DNA of 64,000 nucleotides from Modestobacter marinus (GCF_011758655.1 NZ_JAAMPA010000001.1:186001-250000), one strand, 5' to 3'; numbered from the stretch's first letter, positions 16,310 through 26,388 are shown. The notes: a model not told the origin generated them from the sequence alone. Made by a program: numbers and translations.

Positions 16310-16888
16310 TCAGTCCGGGTACGTGCCGGCCGCCCGGAAGCACGTCGCGACGTGGTCGTCGACCATCCCGGTGGCCTGCATCAGGGCGTAGGAGGTGGTC
16401 GGTCCGACGAAGGAGAACCCCCGCCGTTTCAGCTCCTTGGCCAGCGCAACGGACTCCGTGCTGGTCGCCGGGACGTCGGCGAGGGTCTCCGGCCGTGGCC
16501 GTCCCGCGGGCGGCGCGAAGGACCACAACAGCGCCGACAGACCCTCCGGCAGGTCGAGTGCCGCCCGGGCGTTTCGCACCGCAGCCGTCACCTTGGCGCG
16601 GTTGCGGACGATCGCCGCATCGGCCATCAGCCGCTCGACGTCGTCGTCGGTGAAGGCGGCCACCGCCGGGATCGAGAAGCCGGCGAACGCGGCCCGGAAG
16701 GCGGGGCGCTTGCGCAGGATGGTGATCCAGGACAGGCCCGACTGGAAGGCCTCCAGGGTGACCCGCTCGAACAGCGCGTCGTCGCCGTGCAGCGGCACCC
16801 CCCACTCCTCGTCGTGGTAGCGGACGTACTCGGGCGCGCTCGTCGCCCACCCGCACCGTTCCACCGACGCCGGCGTCTCCCCGGTCAC
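16310..16888 (-). CDS. tag: DNA-3-methyladenine glycosylase I
   Basis: A 192-residue base-excision repair enzyme that removes 3-methyladenine from alkylated DNA. RCGWA near residue 12 and YHDEEWGVP supply N-terminal zinc ligands; DDHVATC near the C-terminus supplies the second His/Cys pair. The helix-hairpin core is represented by LFERVTLEAFQSGLSWITIL. GTG 16888 overlaps the stop of the upstream exporter gene (GTGA, 4 bp), so the two are co-translated. Length is normal for the family. Confidence 0.94.
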   Translation of the reverse strand: MTGETPASVERCGWATSAPEYVRYHDEEWGVPLHGDDALFERVTLEAFQSGLSWITILRKRPAFRAAFAGFSIPAVAAFTDDDVERLMADAAIVRNRAKVTAAVRNARAALDLPEGLSALLWSFAPPAGRPRPETLADVPATSTESVALAKELKRRGFSFVGPTTSYALMQATGMVDDHVATCFRAAGTYPD

Positions 16889-17793
16889 GGGACGGCCGTG
16901 TCGAGGTCGTCGAACTCCGACCGCGCGGTGCGGACCGGGCTGCGCCGGGTGGCCAGCACGCAGCCGACCAGCACCAGCGGGAGCCCCAGGGCCAGGCCCA
17001 GGGTGAACGGCTCGTCGAGCACCAGGACGCCCAGCAGCACGGCGACCGCCGGGTTGACGAAGGTGATCACCAGCGCCCGCTGCGGGCCGGCCTCCCGGAT
17101 CAGCGCGAAGAACAGCGCCAGGGCCAGCGCGGTGCAGACCGTGCCCAGCGCGAGCAGCGCCAGCCAGGCCTGCGGCGGCGCCTCGACGGCCTCGCCGAGC
17201 CGGGGCAGGGCGAACGGCGCGTAGACCAGGGCGGTGAACAGCAGCGCGAAGGACGCCGCCGTCACGCCCGGCACGTCGGGCAGCCGGTGGCTGATCACGA
17301 TCGGGGCCACCGCGTAGCCCACCACCACCAGCGCGACCGCCCCGATCGCGCTGAGCTGCGCCCCGCCGACGTCCAGCCCCAGCAGGGCCACGATGCCGAC
17401 CACCCCGATGAGCATCCCGACCACCCGCAGCGGGGAGAGCCGGTCCTCGTCGCCGGCGAGCAGGGCCGCCACCGCCGCCACGAACGGCACCGCCGCGACG
17501 AGCAGGCCGGTCAGCGAGCTGGACAGCGACTGCTCGGCCCACGGCAGCAGCAGCCAGGGCCCGGTCATCTCCAGCACGGTGAACAGCAGCAGCGCCCGCC
17601 AGTGCCGGCGCAGCGCGGTGCCCAGGTGCCCGCGGGCCAGGGTCCACGGCACGAGCAGCGCCGCGCCGATCGCGCAGCGCAGGAAGACCACGACGACCGG
17701 GGAGACGTCCTCGACCGCCACCTTGATCAGCAGGTACGGCAGTCCCCAGATCAGCGACATCGCCACGAACAGCGCCCAGCCCCGCCGGCTCAC
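16885..17793 (-). CDS. EamA/DMT superfamily transporter
   Basis: A 302-residue membrane protein with about ten hydrophobic helices in two repeated halves, the drug/metabolite transporter layout. N-terminal GWALFVAMSLIWGLPYLLIK is typical of EamA. Such proteins export amino acids or small metabolites; the substrate cannot be predicted. It overlaps tag by 4 bp, forming a two-gene operon. The start is GTG. Confidence 0.88.
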   Translation of the reverse strand: MSRRGWALFVAMSLIWGLPYLLIKVAVEDVSPVVVVFLRCAIGAALLVPWTLARGHLGTALRRHWRALLLFTVLEMTGPWLLLPWAEQSLSSSLTGLLVAAVPFVAAVAALLAGDEDRLSPLRVVGMLIGVVGIVALLGLDVGGAQLSAIGAVALVVVGYAVAPIVISHRLPDVPGVTAASFALLFTALVYAPFALPRLGEAVEAPPQAWLALLALGTVCTALALALFFALIREAGPQRALVITFVNPAVAVLLGVLVLDEPFTLGLALGLPLVLVGCVLATRRSPVRTARSEFDDLDTAVP

Positions 17794-17969
17794 CCTCGTC
17801 CTCCCGCCACCACGCCCACCGGCACATCATGGCCGCCCGGTCCGACGGTCCCGGCGGGCCGCCGTCAGCTGCGTCCCACCGACCCGCGGTCCCGCCGTGG
17901 TGGCCGGCGTTTCCCCGGCGGGTCCGGCGGGCAGCGAGCGGGCACATGCCCGGAGACGACGGAGGCCCC

Positions 17970-18434
17970 GTGACCGCAGCCGACCCCGCGCGGACCGACC
18001 GTCGCCGGCTGCTCGTCTCCGGCCTGCTGCTCGGCATCGGCGCGATGGGCGCGCTCGACGAGATCGTCTTCCACCAGCTGCTGCACTGGCACCACTTCTA
18101 CGACCGCGCCGGCGGGGACGCCGCGCTGGTCTCCGACGGCCTGCTGCACGCCGTCACCTGGTCGGCGACCGTGGCCGGCCTGGCGCTGCTCGCCGACGTG
18201 CGCCGCCGAGGCTCGTTCACCCCGCGCACGTGGTGGGGGGCGGTGCTGGTGGGCGCCGGGGCGTTCCAGACCTTCGACGGGGTCGTCGACCACAAGGTGC
18301 TGCGGGTGCACCAGGTCCGCTACGGCGTCGACCTGCTGCCCTACGACGTCGCCTGGATCGGTGCGGGCGTCGTCCTGCTGGCCGCCGGTCTCGCGCTGCT
18401 GGCGCGGGCCCGGACCCCGGCGGCCGACCGGTGA
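17970..18434 (+). CDS. DUF2243 family membrane protein
   Basis: A 154-residue protein with four hydrophobic segments and the DUF2243 hallmark GALDEIVFHQLLHWHHFYDR, rich in histidines, followed by FQTFDGVVDHKVLRVHQVR. Function is not established; the clustered histidines suggest metal or heme chemistry (inference). GTG 17970 follows GGAGG by 4 nt; ATG 17946 is an alternative. It lies 10 bp upstream of the CtaG-like gene and is probably co-transcribed. The 176-bp gap before it shows no feature. Confidence 0.85.
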   Translation: MTAADPARTDRRRLLVSGLLLGIGAMGALDEIVFHQLLHWHHFYDRAGGDAALVSDGLLHAVTWSATVAGLALLADVRRRGSFTPRTWWGAVLVGAGAFQTFDGVVDHKVLRVHQVRYGVDLLPYDVAWIGAGVVLLAAGLALLARARTPAADR

Positions 18435-18444
18435 GCGCCCGCCC

Positions 18445-19194
18445 GTGACCGGCGTCGTCCTCGCCGTCCTGGCCCTGCTGGCGCTGGGCTACGTGCTGGC
18501 GGCCGTCGACCTGCGCTGGTCACCGCTGCGGACGGCGAGCTGGCTGGCCGGGCTGGCCGTGGCGGCGGCGGGGCTGACCGGCCCGCTGGCGCAGGCGCAC
18601 GGCGACCTGCGGGCGCACCTGGCCGCCCACCTGCTCACCGGGATGGTGGCGCCGGTGCTGCTGGTGCTGGCCGCACCGGTCACGGTGCTGCTGCGGGCGC
18701 TCCCGCTCGGCCGCGCCCGCTCGGTGAGCCGGCTGCTGCGCTCGGCACCGGCCCGGGTGCTCGGCGACCCGTTCGTCGCGGTCGCGCTCAACGTCGGTGG
18801 GCTGTGGGTGCTGCACGGCAGCGGGCTGCTCGGCACCGTCGCGCACTCGCCCGGCAGCCACCTGCTGGTCTCGGTGCACGTGCTGCTGACCGGCTGGCTG
18901 GCCACCGCCGCCGTCCTGGCGGTCGACCCGGCGCCGCACCGGCGGGGCGTGGTGGCCCGCGCCGTCGCCCTGGGCGCCGGCATGGCCGGGCACGACGTGC
19001 TGGCGAAGTGGCTGTACGCCCACCCACCGGCCGGGGTGACGCACGCCGAGGCGGGCGCGCGGCTGCTGTACGACGGCGGCACCGTCGTGCACGTGGTCGT
19101 CGCCGCGCTGCTGTGGCGGCAGTGGTACTGCAGCCGGGCGGCGGTCCGGGACGCCGAGCAGGCGGCCGGTCAGCGCCCGTGGGCGCGGGCGTAG
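18445..19194 (+). CDS. Cytochrome c oxidase assembly protein, CtaG (caa3) type
   Basis: A 249-residue protein with about seven hydrophobic helices. HLAAHLLTGMVAPVLLVLAA carries the paired histidines and MVAP motif of the caa3_CtaG family, thought to help copper delivery to cytochrome oxidase. Further histidines lie in HDVLAKWLYAH. It follows the DUF2243 gene closely, a frequent pairing in actinobacteria. The start GTG 18445 has a weak ribosome site. The last 25 bp overlap the convergent SRPBCC gene. Confidence 0.82.
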   Translation: MTGVVLAVLALLALGYVLAAVDLRWSPLRTASWLAGLAVAAAGLTGPLAQAHGDLRAHLAAHLLTGMVAPVLLVLAAPVTVLLRALPLGRARSVSRLLRSAPARVLGDPFVAVALNVGGLWVLHGSGLLGTVAHSPGSHLLVSVHVLLTGWLATAAVLAVDPAPHRRGVVARAVALGAGMAGHDVLAKWLYAHPPAGVTHAEAGARLLYDGGTVVHVVVAALLWRQWYCSRAAVRDAEQAAGQRPWARA

Positions 19195-19634
19195 GCGGCG
19201 AACCGGCGCAGCGACAACCGCACGCCGGCGGCCATCACCGGGCGCACCAGCGGCCAGCCGGCCCGGCCCAGCGCGCCGAGCGGGAGGTCGAGCCCCTCGG
19301 TCCAGACGAACGTCGACCCGCCGCCCTCCCGGGGCCGCACCTCGAAGGTGCCGGTGCCGCGCACCACCCGGCCGGTGTGCCGCACGTCGACCCGGCGGGG
19401 CGGCTCCCAGCCGGTGATCAGCATGGTGTCGAGCACCCCCACCCGCCGGCCGAGCACCGGCAGCCGCACCCCGGTCGTCGCGGCCAGCTCACCGCCCACG
19501 CCCTGGCCGTCCTTCGCGCCGGCGCGGACGTCGGTGAGCAGCATCCACTCCCCCTGCCGGTCCCAGTCGACCAGCGCCGCCCACACCTGCTCGGGTGGTG
19601 CGTCCACGTCCACCTGTTCCACCAGCTCAGGCAT
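19170..19634 (-). CDS. SRPBCC family protein
   Basis: A 154-residue START-like fold protein. VDVDAPPEQVWAALVDW is the typical first strand and helix of polyketide-cyclase/dehydrase-like SRPBCC proteins, which bind hydrophobic ligands. The ligand here is unknown. ATG 19634 gives the family-like start; an in-frame GTG at 19655 would add seven residues. The gene overlaps the DivIVA-like gene upstream by 8 bp. Confidence 0.8.
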   Translation of the reverse strand: MPELVEQVDVDAPPEQVWAALVDWDRQGEWMLLTDVRAGAKDGQGVGGELAATTGVRLPVLGRRVGVLDTMLITGWEPPRRVDVRHTGRVVRGTGTFEVRPREGGGSTFVWTEGLDLPLGALGRAGWPLVRPVMAAGVRLSLRRFAAYARAHGR

Positions 19635-20019
19635 CGGCCCGCCTCTCCTCGTCACTCCCGCGGCCGTCGCCCACGACGGGGACGCCTCCGGGGTCGGTGT
19701 CCTGCTGATCGGCTCCCCGGTGTCCCGCGGGGAGCTGCGCGCGCAGGGCCGCGATCTCCGCGTCCCGGTCGTCCAGCACCGAGGCCAGCTGGTCCAGCAG
19801 CCAGTCGACCTCGGTCATCCGGTACCCGCGCACGGCCACCGAGAGGCGCAGCGCCCGGACGTCGTCGGCGACCACCGCGCGGCCCTCGGGCAGCTGCACC
19901 GAGGAGCGCCCGGGCTCGGCCGGCGGCTGGGTCTCCCCCCGCCCGAGCAGCAGCGAGGCGCCGAGGAACAGCAGCCCGCCGACCAGCAGCAGGCTGATGA
20001 CGAAGACGAGTCCGGTCAT
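19627..20019 (-). CDS. DivIVA domain-containing membrane protein
   Basis: A 130-residue protein with one N-terminal transmembrane segment (about 3-27) and a cytoplasmic part holding VRGYRMTEVDWLLDQLASVL, the short DivIVA-like motif. A charged coil follows. Similar small proteins sit near LOG and tag genes in mycobacteria (Rv1209, from memory). It may act at the membrane in growth or division, but that is inferred from the domain alone. Its start is 2 bp from the LOG stop. Confidence 0.8.
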   Translation of the reverse strand: MTGLVFVISLLLVGGLLFLGASLLLGRGETQPPAEPGRSSVQLPEGRAVVADDVRALRLSVAVRGYRMTEVDWLLDQLASVLDDRDAEIAALRAQLPAGHRGADQQDTDPGGVPVVGDGRGSDEERRADA

Positions 20020-20021
20020 GC

Positions 20022-20848
<827 letters not shown>

Positions 20849-20852
<4 letters not shown>

Positions 20853-21979
20853 GCGTCACTCCCGCTCAGGTAGGCGATCAGGGCGTCCTCGGCCGGCTGC
20901 AGCCGGTCGACCCGGACGTGCTCGTCGACCGTGTGGGCCAGGGTCGGGTCACCCGGGCCGTAGTTCACCGCGGGGATGCTGAACGCGGCGAAGCGGGCCA
21001 CGTCGGTCCAGCCCAGCTTGGCCCGCGGCGGCTGCCCGACGGCGGCCACGAACGCCGCCGCGGCCGGCTCGGCCAGCCCCGGCAGCGCACCGCCGGAGGA
21101 GTCGGTGAGCTCGAGGGCGACCCCGGCGGCCAGCGCGTCGGCGAACACCTCGCGCACGTACGCCAGGGCCTGGTCCTCGTCCCGGTCCGGGGCGAACCGG
21201 AAGTTCACGGTCACCCGGCACTCGTCGGGGACGACGTTGCCGGCGACCCCGCCCTCGATCCGCACCGCGTTGAGCCCCTCGCGGTAGAGCAGCCCGTCGA
21301 TCTCGACCTCCCGCGCCTGGTGGGCGGTCAGCGTGGCGAGGATGCCGGCGGCGCCGTGCACGGCGTTGACCCCCAGCCAGGAACGGGCGCTGTGCGCACG
21401 GGTGCCGGGCACGGTGAGGACGACGCGCAGCGTGCCCTGGCAGCCGCCCTCGACCACCCCGTCGGTGGGCTCCAGCAGCACCGCCAGGTCGCCGTAGAGC
21501 CAGCCGCGGCGCTCGCGGGCCACCCGGCCCAGCCCGTTGCGGACCGCCTCGACCTCCTCGTTGTCGTAGAAGACGAACGTGAGGTCGCGGGCCGGCTGCG
21601 CGCCGCGGACGCCGAACACCCCGGCCAGCCGCAGCATCACCGCGTCGCCGGCCTTCATGTCGCTGGTGCCGCAGCCGTAGAGCCGCTCCTCGCCGTCGAC
21701 GACCTCGAGCCGGCTGGGCAGGTCGCCGGCGAGCGGCACGGTGTCCAGGTGGCCGGCGAGCACGATCCGGGTGGGCCGGTCGAGGTTCGTGCGGGCGAGC
21801 ACGGTGTCGCCGACCCGCTCGACCTCCAGGCCGCCCAGCCCGCGCAGCGCGGCCTCGACGGCGTCGGCCAGGGGCCCCTCGGTGCCGGAGACCGACGGGG
21901 CGTCGACCAGCGCCCGGGTCAGGGTGAGGACGTCGGCGGACAGGTCCAGCGGGGGCAACGGCTCGTCGGCGGGGCTCAC
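20849..21979 (-). CDS. dapE: Succinyl-diaminopimelate desuccinylase
   Basis: A 376-residue M20-family zinc peptidase that releases L,L-diaminopimelate and succinate in lysine and peptidoglycan synthesis. [10 protein letters not shown] and [16 protein letters not shown] hold the metal ligands, and DNEEVEA the catalytic and metal glutamates. GTG 21979 is chosen because a -10 box TACCCT (minus strand, 21988-21993) ends 8 nt upstream, suggesting a leaderless message. Divergent dapD starts only 52 bp away. The stop overlaps the LOG start. Confidence 0.94.
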
Positions 21980-21987
21980 GACTGCCG

Positions 21988-22023
21988 AGGGTAGTGAAGG
22001 GGACGCGGCGCGCTGGGTAGCCT
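21988..22023. promoter_or_regulatory. Mirror-image leaderless promoters of dapE and dapD
   Basis: On the minus strand TACCCT (21993-21988) ends 8 nt before the dapE GTG. On the plus strand TAGCCT (22018-22023) ends 8 nt before the dapD GTG. The whole divergent regulatory region is 52 bp. Confidence 0.55.
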
Positions 22024-22031
22024 CGACGCCC

Positions 22032-23015
22032 GTGACGACCGCTGCAGAGACCACCGGCGCGAACGGCGTCGGCATCGCCACCCTCACCGCCGACGGGACG
22101 GTGCTCGACACCTGGTTCCCCTCCCCCACGCTCAGCGGGGCCGACCAGGGCGAGAGCGGCACCCAGCAGATCGGGGTGCTGGAGCTGGAGGGGCTGCTCG
22201 GCCCCGACTTCTCCGGGCTGGTGCGCAGCGACGAGGCCCGTGGCGTGCGGTCGGTCGCCGTCTCCACCACCATCGCCGACCTCTCGGCCCCGCCGGTCGA
22301 CGCCCACGACGTCTACCTGCGCCTGCACCTGCTCTCCGCCCGGCTGGTCCGGCCGCACGGCATCAACATGGACGGCGTCTTCGGGCTGCTGGCCAACGTC
22401 GCCTGGACCAGCGCCGGACCGGTGCTCGCCACCGAGCTCGACGCGGCGCGCGCCCGGCTCCGTTCCGCCGCCGGGCACCTGACCGTCTTCGGGGTCGACA
22501 AGTTCCCGCGGATGGTCGACTACGTCGTCCCCTCGGGGGTGCGGATCGCCGACGCCGACCGAGTGCGGCTGGGCGCCCACCTCGCCGAGGGCACCACGGT
22601 CATGCACGAGGGCTTCGTCAACTTCAACGCCGGCACGCTGGGCCCCTCGATGGTGGAGGGCCGGATCAGCGCCGGGGTCGTCGTGGGCGCCGACTCCGAC
22701 GTCGGCGGTGGGGCGTCGATCATGGGCACCCTCTCCGGGGGTGGCAAGCAGGTCATCTCGATCGGCAAGGGCTGCCTGCTGGGCGCCAACGCCGGCATCG
22801 GGATCTCCCTCGGCGACGGCTGCGTGGTCGAGGCCGGCTGCTACGTGACCGCCGGGTCGAAGGTGCAGCTCCCCGACGGGACGTCGATCAAGGCCGGCGA
22901 GCTCTCCGGGCGCGACGGTCTGCTGTTCCGCCGCAACTCCCTGAGCGGCGCGCTCGAGGCGCTCCCTCGCGACGGCGACTGGGGCGCGCTGAACGCGGCA
23001 CTGCACGCCAACTGA
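22032..23015 (+). CDS. dapD: Tetrahydrodipicolinate N-succinyltransferase
   Basis: A 327-residue enzyme that succinylates tetrahydrodipicolinate, the first step of the succinylase branch of diaminopimelate synthesis. The C-terminal part has hexapeptide-like repeats of a left-handed beta helix ([20 protein letters not shown]-type turns, about 215-300), with [20 protein letters not shown] typical of the actinobacterial form. GTG 22032 lies 8 nt after TAGCCT, consistent with a leaderless transcript. It is divergent from dapE, which acts two steps later. Confidence 0.93.
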   Translation: MTTAAETTGANGVGIATLTADGTVLDTWFPSPTLSGADQGESGTQQIGVLELEGLLGPDFSGLVRSDEARGVRSVAVSTTIADLSAPPVDAHDVYLRLHLLSARLVRPHGINMDGVFGLLANVAWTSAGPVLATELDAARARLRSAAGHLTVFGVDKFPRMVDYVVPSGVRIADADRVRLGAHLAEGTTVMHEGFVNFNAGTLGPSMVEGRISAGVVVGADSDVGGGASIMGTLSGGGKQVISIGKGCLLGANAGIGISLGDGCVVEAGCYVTAGSKVQLPDGTSIKAGELSGRDGLLFRRNSLSGALEALPRDGDWGALNAALHAN

Positions 23016-23087
23016 TCGAGGACCCCCTGCCGGGGACCGGGCGCCGCGCGGGCCCGCGTCTTCCAGGTTCCTGACAGCTCGGCGACC

Positions 23088-23093
23088 TACGAT
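23088..23093 (+). promoter_or_regulatory. Leaderless -10 box of the lysozyme-like gene
   Basis: TACGAT ends 7 nt before ATG 23101, and no ribosome binding site is visible between them. Confidence 0.5.
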
Positions 23094-23100
23094 CGGCGCG

Positions 23101-24021
23101 ATGGTGAGCACCCCGGTCGCGGGCCGACGGCCCCCGCCGCGGGCCAACCGCCCCGCCGCGCGCCCGGCACGCCGTCCCCCGGCCCGGCCCACACCCCGGC
23201 GCCCCGCGCGCCGGACGAGCCGTGGCCGGGCCCTGGGGCCATTGGTGCTCGTGGCCGTCCTCCTGGCCGCGGTCGCCCCGTTCTGGCGCGAGGAGGAGGG
23301 CACGCCGTCGGTGCTCGCCGGGTGCACGGTGCCCGGCACGGACGTCGCCGTCACCACGGAGCAGGCCGCCAACGCGGCGACCATCGCGGCGGTCGCGCGG
23401 TCGCGTGGCCTGCCGCCGCGGGCCACCGTCATCGCGCTGGCGACCGCGCAGCAGGAGTCCCGGCTGCGCAACCTGGACTACGGCGACCGCGACTCCCTCG
23501 GGCTGTTCCAGCAACGGCCCTCGCAGGGCTGGGGCAGCGAGGCGCAGGTGCAGGACCCGGTCTACTCGGCCGGCAAGTTCTTCGACGGCCTGGTCGAGGT
23601 GCCCGGCTGGGAGACCGGACGGCTCACCGAGGTGGCCCAGGCGGTCCAGCGCAGCGGCTACCCGGAGGCGTACCAGCAGTGGGAGCCGATGGCGAGCGCG
23701 CTGAGCGGCGCCCTGCTCGCCACCTCGCCCTCGGCCCTGGCCTGCGGCGCCGAGCCGGGCGCCGGGCCCGCCACCGTGGCCGACCGGACGGCCGTGGTCA
23801 CCGAGGCCGCCCGGCGGGAGGCCGGTGCGCCCACGGTCGAGGCCGACGGCACCGTCTCCATCGCCGGTGCCGGCTGGCCGGAGGCCACCTGGGCGGTGGC
23901 GCACGCCGAGCGCTTCGGCCTCACCGGGATCGAGATGGACGGCTGGCGCTGGACGCCCGCGGCCGGCTGGGAGAGCACCCCGAGCACGTTCGAGCTCCCG
24001 CTCCGGCTCCGCCTGGCCTGA
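23101..24021 (+). CDS. Secreted lysozyme-like (transglycosylase-fold) protein
   Basis: A 306-residue protein with an Arg/Pro-rich cytoplasmic head (1-45) and one transmembrane or uncleaved signal segment (about 46-64). The extracellular domain contains ATAQQESRLRNLDYGDRDS then LGLFQQRPSQGWG, reminiscent of lytic transglycosylases, where the glutamate in QQES would be catalytic (inference). Homologues are often misnamed in databases. It probably acts on cell wall or anchors an unknown domain (about 245-306). The -10 box TACGAT ends 7 nt before the ATG. Confidence 0.7.
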   Translation: MVSTPVAGRRPPPRANRPAARPARRPPARPTPRRPARRTSRGRALGPLVLVAVLLAAVAPFWREEEGTPSVLAGCTVPGTDVAVTTEQAANAATIAAVARSRGLPPRATVIALATAQQESRLRNLDYGDRDSLGLFQQRPSQGWGSEAQVQDPVYSAGKFFDGLVEVPGWETGRLTEVAQAVQRSGYPEAYQQWEPMASALSGALLATSPSALACGAEPGAGPATVADRTAVVTEAARREAGAPTVEADGTVSIAGAGWPEATWAVAHAERFGLTGIEMDGWRWTPAAGWESTPSTFELPLRLRLA

Positions 24022-24027
24022 CCCCGG

Positions 24028-24495
24028 TCAGTCGGCCGTCACCAGCACGAGGGCCGTCGCCGCCCCCGTGGCGGCGAGCGAGCGCACGGTGTTCCACCGG
24101 GTCCAGCGGCCGGCGTTCGCCCGCCACTCCTCCGCCGCACCCGGTGCCGCGGCGTCCAGCCGGGCCAGCGCGTCGTTGAGCGGGACGTTCGCCAGCACGG
24201 TGACCCCGACGACGCCGAACAGGTACAGCGCGACCCCGGTCAGCAAGGCCGGCCGGCGCTGCCCCGCGAGCTCGACCCCACCCAGCACCAGGCAGACCAG
24301 CGCCGTGCCGAAGAGCAGCGTCATGAACCCCGGACGGATCGCCGCCCGGTTGACCGACTGCATGGCCGTCGCCCCGGCCGCCCCGGGCAGGGCGGTCAGC
24401 GCGGGAACCACCATCAGGCTGAAGACGGCGAAGGCCCCGGCCACCAGCCCCGACCCGATCGTCGCGACCACCACCAGCGGCCGCTCCCCGCTCAC
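24028..24495 (-). CDS. DUF1772 (anthrone oxygenase-like) membrane protein
   Basis: A 155-residue protein with four hydrophobic segments. AGAFAVFSLMVVPAL, NRAAIRPGF and LNDALARLD fit DUF1772, a family that includes fungal anthrone oxygenases. The function in bacteria is unclear. GTG 24495 overlaps the stop of the NAD(P)-binding protein gene by 4 bp, so both probably belong to one operon. Confidence 0.8.
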   Translation of the reverse strand: MSGERPLVVVATIGSGLVAGAFAVFSLMVVPALTALPGAAGATAMQSVNRAAIRPGFMTLLFGTALVCLVLGGVELAGQRRPALLTGVALYLFGVVGVTVLANVPLNDALARLDAAAPGAAEEWRANAGRWTRWNTVRSLAATGAATALVLVTAD

Positions 24496-25319
24496 ACCCA
24501 GCTCCCGACGCTGCGGCGGACGGCGGAGGCGAGGTCGGTGGCCGGCCGGCCGAGCGCCTGCTGCACCCCGTCGGCGGGAGCGGCGTTCCGCCCGTCGAGC
24601 ACCTCGGTGAACAGGTGATTCAGCAACCCGATCACGTCGTCGGGCACCCCGGCGGCGGCCAGCTCCGCGGCGTAGGCCGGGAACGGCACCGTGCGGAAGC
24701 ACGCCGGCCGGCCGGTCGCCGCCGCGACCCCGGCGACCGCCTCGGCGAAGGTGAGCGCCCGGGGGCCGGTCAGCTCGTGGGTCCGCCCGGCGTGGCCGTC
24801 GTCCAGCAGGGCGGCGACGGCCACCTCGGCGATGTCCTCGGCGTCCACGAACGGCTCGACGACGTCGGCCACGGGCAGCGCGAGCTCACCGGCGCGCACG
24901 GCGTCGGCGAACTGGCCCTCGGTGAAGTTCTGCACGAACCAGCTGCAGCGCAGCACCGTCCAGCTCAGCCCGGCAGCGTCGGCGGCGGCCCGCACCGCCA
25001 GCTCGGCCTGCTGGGCGGCCGGCTCGCCGCGCCCGGACAGCAGCACAACCCGGCGCACCCCGGCCGCGGCGGCGGTCCGGGTGAACGCGGCGAGCACCTG
25101 GTCCGAGCCGGGCACGGCGAGGTCGGGGGCGTAGGCGAGGTAGACCGCCCCGGCGCCGGCCAGGGCCGGTGCCCAGGTACCGGGCTCGGCCCAGTCCAGG
25201 CGGCAGGCGCTGCTGCGGGAGGCCACCCGGGCGTCGACGCCCCGGGCACGGAGGCGGGCGGTGATGCGGCTGCCGGTGGTGCCGGTGCCGCCGGTCACGA
25301 GGATCGTCTGTGCGGTCAT
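24492..25319 (-). CDS. NmrA/SDR-like NAD(P)-binding protein
   Basis: A 275-residue atypical short-chain dehydrogenase. The N-terminus TILVTGGTGTTGSRITARL is the GxxGxxG nucleotide motif, followed by VYLAYAPDL and VDAEDIAEVAVAALL, typical of NmrA-like/azoreductase QorB-type proteins. The substrate may be a quinone or other small molecule. It is divergent from an AraC regulator and forms an operon with the DUF1772 gene. Confidence 0.85.
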   Translation of the reverse strand: MTAQTILVTGGTGTTGSRITARLRARGVDARVASRSSACRLDWAEPGTWAPALAGAGAVYLAYAPDLAVPGSDQVLAAFTRTAAAAGVRRVVLLSGRGEPAAQQAELAVRAAADAAGLSWTVLRCSWFVQNFTEGQFADAVRAGELALPVADVVEPFVDAEDIAEVAVAALLDDGHAGRTHELTGPRALTFAEAVAGVAAATGRPACFRTVPFPAYAAELAAAGVPDDVIGLLNHLFTEVLDGRNAAPADGVQQALGRPATDLASAVRRSVGSWV

Positions 25320-25400
25320 GTCGTCAGTACAGCCACCGCCGGCGAGACGATCCATGGCGCAGGAGCGCATATGCATACGTCGGCGTCTACGCTGCCCGAT
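25320..25400. promoter_or_regulatory. Divergent control region between NmrA-like and AraC genes
   Basis: This 81-bp gap holds a locally AT-rich palindromic stretch GCATATGCATACG (25368-25380) and, on the plus strand, TACGCT (25388-25393) 7 nt before ATG 25401. The AraC protein probably binds here to control the divergent operon. Confidence 0.45.
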
Positions 25401-26339
25401 ATGGACCCGGTCGCCGCGCTGCTGGGCGGGCCGCACGCCCGCGGCGCCTTCCTGTTGCGCTCGGTGCTGCGGCCACCCTGGTCGATGCGGATCGCCGACG
25501 AGGCCCCGCTGACCGTGCTCACCGTGCTGCGGGGGTCCGCCTGCGTCGTCCTCGCCGGCGACCGGACCGTGCCGGTGCCGGCCGGGGACGTGGTCCTGCT
25601 GCGCGGTCCGGAGCCGTACACGGTGGCCGACGACCCGGCGACGCCGCCGCAGGTGCGGGTCGGCCCCGGCCAGGTGTGCACGCCCGTCGACGGGGCCCCC
25701 GGCGACCGGATGGCCGGTCTGGGCGGGCGGTCGTGGGGCAACGACGCGGCCGGCTCGACGGTGCTGCTCACCGGCACCTACCCCGCACCGGGTGCGGTGG
25801 GCGAGCGGCTGGTGCGCGCCCTGCCCGAGCTGGTCGTGGTCCCCGCCGACGCGGGCACCCGGGCGGTGACCGAGCTGCTCGCCACCGAGATCGACCGGGA
25901 CGCCGCCGGGCAGTCCGCGGTGCTCGACCGGCTCCTCGACGTCCTGCTGGTGTCGGCGCTGCGCACCTGGGCGGCCCGACCGGACGCCGGCGCCCCGGGC
26001 TGGTACCTGGCCGCCGGCGACCCGGTGGTGGGACCCGCGCTGGCCCTGCTCCACGACCGGCCGGCCGAGCCGTGGACGGTCGCCGCGCTGGCGACCGCGG
26101 TCGGGGTCGCCCGGGCGACCCTCGCCCGCCGGTTCACCGACCTGGTCGGCGAGCCGCCGATGAGCTACCTGACCGGCTGGCGGATCGCGCTGGCCACCGA
26201 CCTGCTCCGCGACCCCGGCCTCACCCTCACCACCATCGCCCGGCGGGTCGGTTACGCCAGCCCCTTCGCGCTGAGCGCCGCGTACAAGCGGGCGACCGGC
26301 GTCAGCCCGGCCGTCCACCGGTCCACCCTGGTGGGCTGA
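25401..26339 (+). CDS. AraC family transcriptional regulator
   Basis: A 312-residue regulator of the cupin_6/AraC type. The N-terminal ~180 residues are a ligand-binding cupin (AACVVLAGDRTVPVPAGDVVLL-like strands). Residues about 215-312 carry two helix-turn-helix motifs: WTVAALATAVGVARATLARR and LTTIARRVGYASPFALSAAY. ATG 25401 is preferred over ATG 25371 because TACGCT ends 7 nt before it. It probably controls the divergent NmrA-like/DUF1772 operon. Confidence 0.9.
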   Translation: MDPVAALLGGPHARGAFLLRSVLRPPWSMRIADEAPLTVLTVLRGSACVVLAGDRTVPVPAGDVVLLRGPEPYTVADDPATPPQVRVGPGQVCTPVDGAPGDRMAGLGGRSWGNDAAGSTVLLTGTYPAPGAVGERLVRALPELVVVPADAGTRAVTELLATEIDRDAAGQSAVLDRLLDVLLVSALRTWAARPDAGAPGWYLAAGDPVVGPALALLHDRPAEPWTVAALATAVGVARATLARRFTDLVGEPPMSYLTGWRIALATDLLRDPGLTLTTIARRVGYASPFALSAAYKRATGVSPAVHRSTLVG

Positions 26340-26388
26340 GCAGGCGTTCGGGCCCTCCCGGCGGCCACGCTGTTGGCCTGAGCACCGG

